A stretch of 64,000 bases of DNA from Nematostella vectensis (taxonomy: Eukaryota; Cnidaria; Anthozoa; Actiniaria; Edwardsiidae). The stretch lies in assembly GCF_932526225.1 (NCBI RefSeq), contig NC_064042.1, positions 1,223,001-1,287,000 on the forward strand, written 5' to 3'. The notes under the pieces are model-generated. The model did not search any database. It was not told the origin of the DNA and saw only the letters and a list, made by a program, of their open reading frames with translations. Positions 24,986-35,384 of this stretch are shown in pieces (position 1 is the stretch's first letter; the number at the start of each line of letters is the position of its first letter). Position numbers and translations under genes: made by a program.

Positions 24986-26269
24986 TGTACAGGACCCGAA
25001 ATGATCCCAGGGCCCGAAACGATCCCAGGACCCGAAATGATACCCAAAAGTACCCCAACTGATCCTCGGGCCCGAACCGATACCGAGGAGTCCCCGAAAT
25101 CAACCCCAAGGAATTGCGGTAATGGACAAAGGGAAAGCAGAAGAAATACTTGCAATTTTGAAGCATAATAAAGGGTTAACAGCGACTCGATTTCTAAGCA
25201 ACGTGACTTAAAAATATTAAATTCCAACACAATACTTCTATTTATTACATTACGGCGTTAAACCCATAAACAGAGTCCAAAACAAATACACAACTTTAAA
25301 TTGCTACTGAAAGGAATACAGCATAAACATAGCACAGCTTTGCTCAGATCACCCAAAATTTTGACCTTCCATCACACTCTTAACATTTTGCGGTTCCGAC
25401 ACATGACTCTGACACTATAAATGAGAGTCTCATTTCCGGTAAACATCACCCCTAAAAATTAATATTCATTTGACAACCAAACATGTATTTCACCACGAAA
25501 TCCTTGTCCACACGAGCGAATATTTACCGACACATTTTAGGCAGCCGGTTTGGCCGAGAAGATGGAATGACAAAAGCACACTGAGTAATACACTCGAACA
25601 ACCCTTCTACTACCGATTCAAAATATTAAGAGGATGTGGCTCTTGTTGAAAGCAATATTATGTGAGTTTTGAATTTCCTCATGTAGCCGTGCGTACACCC
25701 CGGCATGATATCATGATATAATAGGTATTTCATTCACCGAAAACAAACATGCCAAAAAATAACTTTAAAACATTTCGCTTCCTATGAAAAGCAGGATGTC
25801 CTATCTGTAAAGACTTTCTTACACATTTCTTTAGTTGTCCATTACTGTAATTCCTTAGGGTTCATTCCGGCGACTCTTGGGGATCGTTTCGGGTCCCGGG
25901 ATCAGTTGTTTGTAGCTATGTTTATACATGCTGTATTTCTTTCAGCAGCAACTAAAAGTTGTGTATTTGTTTTAGACTCTGTTTATGGGTTTAACGCCGG
26001 GCAATGTAATAAATAAAAGTATTGTGTTGAAATTTAATATTTTTAAGTCACGTTGTTTAGAAATCGAGTCGCTGTTAACCCTTAATTATGCTTCAAGAAT
26101 TGCAAGTATTTCTTCTGCTTTCCCTTTGTCCATTACCGCAATTCCTTGGGGTTGACTTCGGGGACTCCTCGGTATCGTTTCGGGTCCGAGGATCAGTTGG
26201 GGTACTTTTGGGGATCATTTCGGGTCCTGGGATCGTTTCGGGTCCTGGGATCATTTCGGGTCCTGTACA
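24986..26269. mobile_element. Long-armed foldback (inverted-repeat) transposon, about 1.28 kb
   Basis: Two inverted arms of about 345 bp, 24986-25331 and 25914-26269, flank a loop of about 580 bp. The tips read TGTACAGGACCCGAAATGAT and its complement. Inside the tips, CCCGAAA(T/C)GATCC is repeated four or five times as subterminal repeats, a common arrangement of transposase-binding sites. The arms match closely through a shared segment reading TTAACCC...AACAGAGTC. The target duplication is ambiguous (TA or the palindrome GTAC). The loop has no transposase frame, so it is non-autonomous. Confidence 0.85.
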
Positions 26270-27422
26270 ATTCCCCCTGGAGTGATGCTTCCGATTCTTA
26301 CTCTATTGAGCACTTAGCACTCGAATGGGTTCTAGGGGCAAGTCCCAACTTGTCCTTCGTGGCCTCTGCAGGAGCTTGGAACAGTGGGAACAATCGAGAC
26401 TCAGTTTGCGATCTCATCAGGAGCAAAAAGACCTTTAAGGTAAGTTTTCTTCTCGCCTTCTCATAGAATATGGGTTGATAATAATTCAAGCAATTGTCGA
26501 GTTAGGCATGTTTTGTCACGATGACGCAATTATGATTCTCGAGGAAAAAAAAAATTGCTTTTTCAATTTGCTTTAACTGAGCAGGTAGCAACTCGGCGCA
26601 CAGACAAATATTGTATGTAGTTATCTCATGAAAGCATTCGTCTATCTTATCCCATATATTTACTCTGCCAAAGTTTTTTTTTTGGTGTGAGAAGCGACCG
26701 ACCGATAACAGACAACGTTTTAGAGCTGATCAGGTGAGAGACAGTTTTGCGCTGTGTCATTTTCCAAGGACAATACGTCTGTGTTCCGTTTATGGAAAGT
26801 CAGCAAGGCCAATTCGGAAAATCAACGTGGACCTAAAACAAACCATACTAGTAAAAATCTAGTTCTTTTGCGGGATTGTCCAATCGATTCTTGTATGTAT
26901 TTGCATTGGGGCGAGGCAATATTACCTCCGGTCAGAAATTCTAAGTTCTTCTATATGGCTACCGGGGAAAAAAGAGCACACTTCATAGTCCTTATGTCAT
27001 TTATCTAACAGAATCCAAGAATTAGACGTACTTTTGCACCCAAAATTCGATAGATTTTTTCATCAGTGAAACGTAGCGACAGACAGACAGGGACATTAGG
27101 GAATTTCCCTTTTTTTTGTGCGAGTCATGAGCTCCCCTAAAATATAATAACCTTTTTTTACATTATAGATACGATGGAATCCCGGGATGCGGTACTTCTC
27201 GCAATCGTTATCACCAACACAATACTACTTCTATTTATTCTTGTGCTCCTGCTTCGACGGAAGCGGAATCAGATAATTAAACTAGTATTTGATCAGAAAC
27301 AACCGGCGCGGCTCAACAAGCAGGACTATACTAGGGGAAGATACGTCACCTATTATAGTCCCCCCACCGGATGGAACCCTGGAACTTCTAGTGTACTAAC
27401 CATTACACTAACTGACGGTTGA
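26270..27422 (+). CDS. Possible small single-pass membrane protein (82 aa), two exons
   Basis: The coding part is 27174-27422. It starts with ATG five bases after a good 3' splice site (TACATTATAG, 27159-27168). A possible upstream non-coding exon ends at a strong donor, AAG|GTAAGT, at 26440/26441. The protein begins MESRDAVLL and has one hydrophobic segment at about residues 7-27 (AIVITNTILLLFILVLLL) followed at once by RRKRN, predicting a single helix with a cytosolic basic C-terminal side. The tail is Tyr/Thr/Pro-rich (YSPPTGWNPG). I do not recognise the family. No frame continues from the first exon into the second, so exon one would be 5' UTR. It could be a chance frame; a TM segment next to a stop-transfer signal and a splice site argues mildly for a real gene. 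Confidence 0.35.
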
Positions 27423-27529
27423 AGATCTTCCCTAGCCAAGTCTAACTGGAAGCTACGTTTTCTTGCTTACTTTATTACAGACCACGTGGTGCTGTGAAGT
27501 GTCTCCATCAAGAATCGTATACAAAAAGA

Positions 27530-27893
27530 CAGGAGCGAAAAATGGCAAAGGTCAAATTGTAAGGTCGGGTTAGCTTATAATCGCTTAATTTTTTAAATAG
27601 ATATTTCTTGTGTTATAAAAACCAAAATAAGCTTTAGTACTTTTTGGTAGATAATCCTTTTTGAGATATTGCAAATTGCAAGACTCTTGATTTGTCTGAA
27701 ATTGCCCATTTTGGGAGAAATTGCTTCTTTTTTCATGATTTATTGCAACTTTGCTCAATCATATCTCAAGAACGAATCATCTACCAAAAAGTACCAAAGC
27801 TCGATATTACGTAAGGAACCTCTAGGCAAAATGTAAGCAAAATATAAGCTAACACAACTTTACAATTTGAATTTTGCCATTTTTTGCTCTGGT
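27530..27893. mobile_element. Imperfect foldback MITE
   Basis: Diverged inverted arms surround a short centre. The left arm contains GGCAAAGGTCAAATTGTAAG and GTTAGCTTATA, then GTACTTTTTGGTAGAT. The right arm carries the complements in mirror order (ATCTACCAAAAAGTAC, TATAAGCTAAC, CTTTACAATTTGAA). It is about 360 bp with no coding content. The arms differ by roughly a fifth of positions, so it is older than the 24986-26269 element. Confidence 0.7.
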
Positions 27894-28341
27894 CATTCAA
27901 GAACACAAGTACATTCGCATAACCATGAATAAAGTAGCACACAAAGTGACATGGCGAACGTTTTCTTTAATTCGTCAAAACAAGAATTCACGGAACAAAG
28001 GCCTAGTATCCAAACGGTAAATAAGTTTCTATTGACACAGTATATTTCTATCAGCTGGTTCCAAGATCACCATAGTAGTGAATTGAATGAATGAAGGGGG
28101 AGGGGGGCCTCTAGTCAACCCCCCCCCCCCCCGACCAGAGCTTCACTAGTGTTAACTAACCAGGGCTTAAAAGCATCTGATTATTTAAAAAGTCACTTTA
28201 AAAATCACCAAGTTTCTAGACAAACCTAAAGTCAAAGAGGCCATTTATGACGCGTGACTTCAAAGCTTTTGCAAGGTGTTGCCCAAGGTAGTGGGGTCAC
28301 TATGGTTGCCTACAATATCCCTGCTAACAGTTGACATAGTC

Positions 28342-31300
28342 CTACTGCTTGCCTACAGTAAAGCCACAGAACCTCCATGCCTGACCCACAGGTTCACTCT
28401 CTTGCTCAAACAGCATGGGTAAGCTTGTCAGCGCCTTGTCAACAGTCTCCTGATTGGCCCCCGGCACATGGCGCTGTACATGAGCAGTTATCTGCTGTGC
28501 CGAGGCTCCAGAGGGGCACGCGGAAAGGAATGAACACAGGACTCCCACCAATGCCATTTCGTTCTCCGATAATCGCACCAGCTGTATAGGGTGAGGGAGA
28601 TCAAGTTGTTTGGCCTCAGTCCCACTTGGCGTGTCCACTGGAGGTTTCTGGGTAGTGTCGTCGCTAGCCTTAGGTGTGACAGGTGCCTTGTCATCAGGCC
28701 CCCCCTCATCAGCATCAGGGACAACTTCATCCTGGTTCTTAGCTGCTGACTCTTCCTGACTCTCTCCCACGTTTTCCTCTTGGCTTGAACTTTTCGCCTG
28801 ATCCTCCTCCTCCTCAGATTTTTGTTCTTTTTCCTCTTTTTTCTTTGTAGCCCCTCGTTTAGCTTTGGGTTTCTTTTTCTCTTTCTGCAAATAGTGCAAA
28901 CGAATAGCAATCTAGTATGAACCAATATAAATAGCACTTCTCAAAGTGTCTGTCTGTACCTCTGTCTGTGTGTGTCTACCTTAGCTGTTCAATCAACAGT
29001 CAGTTTTTATCTATGTACTGTAGGTGACCACCCGTCCACTTGTCTAATCATACACATGCTGCCTTGACCCACCTCTGCGTCTGTCTTGTCTTCTTGGGAC
29101 TCCTCTACTTGTGTTGCCTGCTTCTTTCCTCGTCTGCTCGCCCTTCTGCCTGCAGGTTTGCTCTTCTCCTTAGCTTCCTCAGCAGGTTGTTCGTCTGCCA
29201 CTCCCTCTGGTTCAGCAGCTCCTTCCTCTTCCTCATCTGCCTTCCCCACCTCAACCTCATCGGCCTTCCCCACCTCAACCTCATCGGCCTTCCCCACCTC
29301 TACCTCATCGGCCTTCTCCACCTCAGCTGGCTCCATCTCAGTCTCCATATCAATAGTGTCTATGTTTTCATCAGCTGGTTCCTTTGCTTTGCCTTCAATC
29401 TCCATATCTGCAGTTTCTATATCCTCTTTTGCTTCTTCTTTTGTTACAACAACTTCAATATTGCTTGATTTGATCTACAACATACAACATACAAATGAGT
29501 ATCTTGTTATTATGGAATTAGAGCTTTAGAGATGCTTTTCAGTGACAAATCCAGGGGATCCAGAGAAAAGTGAGCCCCCGCCCTCACCCACTCCTCCAGG
29601 CCACTAGAATTTTATAAAGAAATGCGAGGGAGCTAGAACACATCATTTTTGTACCCTCTATATTTATGGACTATACATCTATATTTATGCTCTCCTTCTT
29701 AGATGTAACCCCCTCTCCTAGAGATTTCCTTTCCCCATGCCTACAATGTTAACAGGAAAAACCATTGTAGTAAATGTGCCATCAACACTACTACTGATTA
29801 GAAAATTATCAGTGAAAGAAATCAATGTAAATTCTGTGTCCATTGTAATGCTAGGTTACATCGTGCAAATAATGATCATATGAGAGCTGTGAAGATGAAT
29901 GATCTTTTTGGTAAACAGCCCTTTTGACGAATGCCACCTAAATCCAACTTAATTGTGCATATCACATACCTGGGGAGGCTTGAGCACAGCGTTCTGTAGA
30001 TACTGCTGCAAGCCTTGCAGGGCAACAGTGAGCCGTGCTATCTACAAAGGATACAAGACAAGACCATTTATGGGCTACATCCCACATAGCATTACACCAG
30101 AACATGCTTTAGTAAGCACTACACAAAAATCAAACAATAATATATAGATTTAGACACTGCCTAAAAGCGGAGCCAGCTTTATAACCATATTTTCATATTG
30201 AGAATCTTTGGGCAGTTTAGGGGTATGACCCCCTGAAGAATAGAGTCTCTAGACTAGAATTTCTTTTGAGGATAAAAAAGGGATCCATAATAACAACATC
30301 CGCTTGAGAATTCCCCAAACAAACACCGAGGTTTTCAAAACTCAACGAAGGCACAAAAAGAATGTTTTATTTGTTTTATAAATTTTTTTCTAATCCTACG
30401 CTAAATGCAAAAGTCAATAAAAAACTTCACAACAGCACACGCTCATGGTGTCATTCCAGTGCATGTCAGGGTACACACAGAAAACTGTTTGAAAAACTGG
30501 CTTCAAATACCAAGCAATATTTACTTCATCGTTTGGTGGTATTGGACTTATTTTGCGATTTCCTATTTACCTGGGACATGTTTTTTTTTCCTGAAGAATA
30601 ATATTTTTTAGTGTTAAAAGGTAAATGTTCTCTGGAATTCACAGGGTTGCCGACTGATAATGCACGAATTCCCCTTGCACAATTTCATGTTGCGTCAACC
30701 ACCGCGACAGGTAAAAAAGTCGAGCTGATGATATTTCCAGCTTGCTAAAGTACAAAGCAGTTCCATTGACAGACATAGCCTTCAAATTCTCATTTTCATA
30801 CGGCCATTTGACTGGCTAATCAGTACATTTTTTCAATTAAATACTTTTTCTTGTCAATTCGTTTCTGCAATCATGCATTCTGTTATTCGTTTGTCGAAAG
30901 TCAGAGAATAGGCTTAATCCCCATGTCTTTTTTCAAGTCCTCCCGGTTCTTGCTGGACCTAGTCTCTCATTGGTTTAGAGTGATCAATTAATTAGCTGGC
31001 CTGTTCGCATGAGCTGGTCACGTGAGTGGTACAGATAGCTGACAGCGTGTGACCATGACCTCACTGACCACAATTTTTGAGTTGCCTAGTTTATGACAAA
31101 CTTCTATACGTACGGCTCCGCTGGCTCCGCTATAATAGCACTATCATAACAATCACAATATTATAGCAAACTAGATCTTATTTTTCCAAATTTTGGTGCA
31201 TCTATTAACTTCTTTTAATAGTTGCTTTACTACGTCTTACAGCTACGTATGTAAATTAACCTATGTACGCTAGAACAGAAAATCAAACCCAAAGCCCAGT

Positions 31301-34300
31301 GGTGAGAGGCAGTACACAGCGGGCAAGGGTCTGCCAACTGTGCTATCCCAGAGCTCCTGTCCCATGTTTACCTGACTATCCTTCTCATCGAAGACTGCTG
31401 CATATTTGTCCCTGAGAAGCTCCATCTCGTTTTTGTAAGACTCCACTTCCCACATAAGGCTTGTGTTTTTCTCAGCGAGGGCTTTCAGCCCTGCAGCCTG
31501 AGCTCTTGCTTTGGCGTCCTCTGGATCAAAAGCAGCCTTTGCACCCACTGCTATACAGGAAAACAAACAGTTGTACATGTATAAGTGGTGATATATGTGT
31601 GGGCCTAAGGCAGGCTTAGCACCTGTCTATACACAGTAAAATAGATATAAGTTTATGCAGTCCTGTTATCTCTCTAGCAATACAAACCTTCAAGAACTTA
31701 TTGTCAAAATGTTGATGTTGGATCAAAATTATATTCTAAGAGCGTTTATTGTTCCCAAAGACTAGTAAGAGTAATACTATACCATAGACAGTTATACTAG
31801 ACCATAGATTGTGTGAACCAAAGGGAGTTTTGGATCTTACCAAAGCAGAAAGAAAATGGCTGAGGCTGGGTATGGTAATGGGGCCTTAATGTCACCAGGT
31901 CTAATCCTAGACACAGAAGATCATTTCTTAGAATTACCTTCAGTTTGGTTGGCTGTCTGGTCACCTTTAGCAGCCGCCGTCACTGTGGTCTCCAGTGTCT
32001 GGCTTTCTACCTGGTCTTTGATACTTTCCTCTGGTTGTCCCTGGGAATCCTCATCAAGGTCCATACCTACCGAGTCCTGTTTTACTGGTTGCTCGGATTC
32101 CTCAATCAGTTTCATTTCCTGGTGGAAAACATGGCAAATGGTGCTGGGAGGAACTGCAAGGAACTCCTTGCTCGATTATTACACAGTGAAAAACCTTGGA
32201 CCTTTGCTCTGAGTATACTTGCCATTGTTGTCCCATAATAAGCCTTTATGTGTACTTTGTTGGTATTACAAAGAGCAGAAGAGCTTTGCAATTCAAACCT
32301 GTCACAACATGTCTTTACCAGGCTTTCCCATGCACATAACTTTGAGTTTTCACTCAAAGTTTTAGGTTACAACAGATTGAAAACCAGGCTAAAGATACCA
32401 ATACAGTATAGTAAAGTATTGCCTAATGGTTCAATTTATCTATTGCACATGTAAACATCAATTCTTGAGACACCTTCGAATGGCTACTTATGATCTGTAC
32501 AATGTCATTATGCTTTACCTTCCTCTGCCCCAGCTTTCATCTTCACAAAGAAATGCATGTTCTTACCTCCATTACTTGTTTCTGCCAATCAGAGATGTTT
32601 CTTCTCTGCGCCTTGCTGAAGTGGTCCCAGCATTTTTTCTGACATGCTGCATTGAAAACAGTCAAGATTGTCTCTCCTACAACAAAATAAGACAAGCTTT
32701 TTTAGAATCCTTTCTCATTTTTTAAACAAATACATTTCAAGAATACAGTAAATACCAGCTCAGAGATTCCATATTAGTGCATAAGATTTTCAAATTGACA
32801 GCTTACACCATAATAGTGGTATAAATAAAACCCTGCAATCATTTGATAAATACAGACCTTGGTCTCTGACTTTCTTAGCCCTCCAGTACTGCTCCAATTT
32901 CTGGCGCTCCACTATTTCTTCATTCTCCTTCTTCTCCTTAACCAGCCTCTTTATATGATTGTGTATACAATTCAACAATGCATAGAAGGTTGCAACTGTC
33001 TTGCGAGTAACCTCGCCTCTTTCTAGCCATTGAGTCAGGGTGCTGAATGACTCGTAGAATGAGCCCTGCTCATTGCGCAGATTGTGCAGTAGCTCTGATG
33101 CAGCATGGTCTGTAAAGAACTTCACCTTTTTCTCTGTTTCTTCCTCAACTAATCTGATCTTCTCCATTTCTTCTCTGTATCTGTGACGCTCCTCTCTGGC
33201 CTGGGCTCTAAGCTCCCTCTCGTAGTCCTGCTGGTCGTCTCTGGAGGCTGCATAGTCTACAAAGATGCGAGATGACTCAATGGCCATGTTCTCACCCCTG
33301 GTGTACAGGCGATATCCTGAGAATAGTACTGCAGTATCCACAGACTCCTTAGCACCAAACCTAAGATGGCAGAACTTCCTAGCATTCTCTCCTTTCCCTT
33401 TAGAGATCCTGATACTTGTGATCTCACCGCAGACATAAAAGATTTCATTGATGATGTGCTCATTGATGGACTCAGGGAGACCACCGATGAAGACTGTGCG
33501 GCAGCCTTCAGGCTTCTCTTTCTGCTTCTGCATGGGCATGTCGGGGGGTGGAGGCTCTAGGGAGCAGTTAGGGCGGGTGTATGCTGTGATAGGGAGAGTG
33601 CCTTGCTGGCTGGACCCTTGAGTATCCATGCCTACTGACCCAGCCATTGTCTGTTCAGGATAAACTTGAGGTCCAATTGTGGGCTGCAGGGCACTGTTTG
33701 ATGGTCCATTGCCTAGCAAGCCTGTGTTTGAAGCAGCCATGGGAGGGAGTAAGCTGGGGTTGAGGTTAGAGAGGATGTTGTTTGCTGAGGCCATAGCCGG
33801 GTTTAGTCCAAGATTCATCCCTGCTGCCATCATGTTCTGCCCTAACATGTTTTGACCCATCATGTTCTGCCCTAACATGTTTTGACCCATCAGGGCGGCA
33901 TTTCCCATCTGTTGCAGTTGTTGCAGCTGTTGTTGCTGAAGTGCTACCCAGTTCTGTTGCACGTTCTGGGTTCCCCAGTTGTTTAGATTCACTCCTCCCT
34001 CATCTCTTCTTGCCGCTATTGACTTATCTCTCTCCCTGCGGCCACTCCCAGAATCATCATACCCTCTATCTGGACTCCGATCCCTGCTTCTATCCCATTT
34101 TGAGCTCCTGTCGAGTGACGACTCTCTTCTGTCATCTCTGTTATCTCTCCTAGCCAGCGGTCGGCCAAAGAAGGTACTAGGTTGACGCTCAGATGAGCTG
34201 CTTCTGCGTCTGCGCTTGTCATATCGTGAGCCTCCATCTGACCTCTGTGACGCATCCCAGTCTTGTCCGCGTTTCATCCCATCATCCCTGGAGTTGGAGT

Positions 34301-34568
34301 CTCTGCGGCTTGTTCTATCCATCGAGGAATCATATTCCACATTCCTGCCATAACTGTCACGACCAAACTCATCTTGGGTGTTGGCGACTGCTGAATATTG
34401 CATCATAGGCATAGTTTCTTGCGGCAACAGCGCAGACGGCTGCATGTCTGTGAGGTTGTAGATTGGGTTTATCATTGGCTGTGTGTTGTTCATCATTTGC
34501 GACGGGAAGTCCATGTCTGGTTGTGCTGCATTTCTTCTTAGTAATGCCATGGCCGATTGTTTTTGCTC
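28342..34568 (-). CDS. ENOX1: ENOX-family RRM/coiled-coil protein with RS-rich N-terminal extension
   Basis: The family is named for ecto-NOX disulfide-thiol exchangers but carries an RNA-recognition motif. Exons on the minus strand: 34568-32858 (start ATG at 34550, context GCCATGG), 32676-32567, 32118-31938, 31550-31372, 30041-29970, 29474-29073 and 28884-28342. All phases close, giving about 1,059 residues against about 640 in human ENOX1. Residues 90-200 are Arg/Ser/Asp-rich (RRRRSSSSER, DRSRDRSPDRG), and 215-300 are Gln/Met-rich (GQNMLGQNMMGQNM). The RRM is at about 349-435, with TVFIGGL and RKFCHLRF as RNP2/RNP1. The conserved ENOX core follows (WLERGEV, KKCWDHFSKAQRRNISDWQK), then the helix EVESYKNEMELLRDKY and the C-terminal fold VGVLCSFLSACPSGA...WRFCGF. 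An acidic insert carries three KADEVEVG repeats. The acceptor just before the ATG implies an upstream 5' UTR exon. Confidence 0.9.
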
Positions 34569-35384
34569 CTGGTTAAAAAGAGTTAAGTACCTTAGGAATA
34601 TAACAAACAAATTCTGTAGTCACCATCCTCAAACATCTTTGCTTACTAATTTCTCGTTTAACACACAACGAACACGGTTTTGTTGAAAAGATTCATTTTT
34701 TTCGATACTCAATGACGCGCAACATAAGTTAGTTTATTTAGTTAAGTAATTGAACTCCCTGTTGTAAATCCTCACTTCCTTAAAAGAATATCAGATCAAA
34801 AGTTTTTTCGACAATGTCTCTCGATAACTGCGTGTTTGAGGTTACTAAAATTTTATCAGTTACTTTCTCAACGAGAAAGATGTTTGCCTTTTTTCGCCGG
34901 TCGCTTCTAGCGGGGCCAAATTTCTCAAAAAGGATTTTTAACAGCTCTAACAGAGAGAATAACCCTCTCATTTCATTAAATAACCTTTTCTTATCTTTTT
35001 TTGATGTTAAGAATAACAGTTTACCTTTTGCGAAGCTTGTACTGATCGATCAAAACTCGAAAGCGAACAACAAAGACCAAATTACAACATGGCCGCCTCG
35101 AGTTAATGAGCAAACTTTTCGCACCCCTCCCTACTGGTAAGAAAAAAATTGGCAGAAAAGCTTCCTTCTAGAATTAAACCTGAAATTATACTCACGCCAT
35201 TCTAAGATAGTTTAAAAACCTACAGGTTAGCAAACGATCTTTAAAAGTAACTTAAATTGGTGGCAATTTTATACCAAAATGTAAAATAAATATACCTACT
35301 ATACCTCCCTAGTCAGGCAAGGTTTTGCTTCAATGATCCGCGATCACTCGCTCAGCGGACTCACTTATTAGACGTGGTACCAAG
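34569..35384. promoter_or_regulatory. Divergent promoter region between ENOX and MPI
   Basis: About 0.8 kb separates the first ENOX coding exon (minus strand) from the MPI start codon (plus strand). ENOX has a 3' splice site right before its start codon, so its transcription start must lie further into this gap. No TATA box or other clear element was found. An ATGGCCGCC on the plus strand near 35089 opens only a short frame and is not supported as a gene. Confidence 0.45.

Noticed and set aside
29040-29529. Plus-strand Ser/Leu-rich frames opposite an ENOX exon
   Set aside because: Antisense shadow of the acidic KADEVEVG-repeat exon of ENOX.
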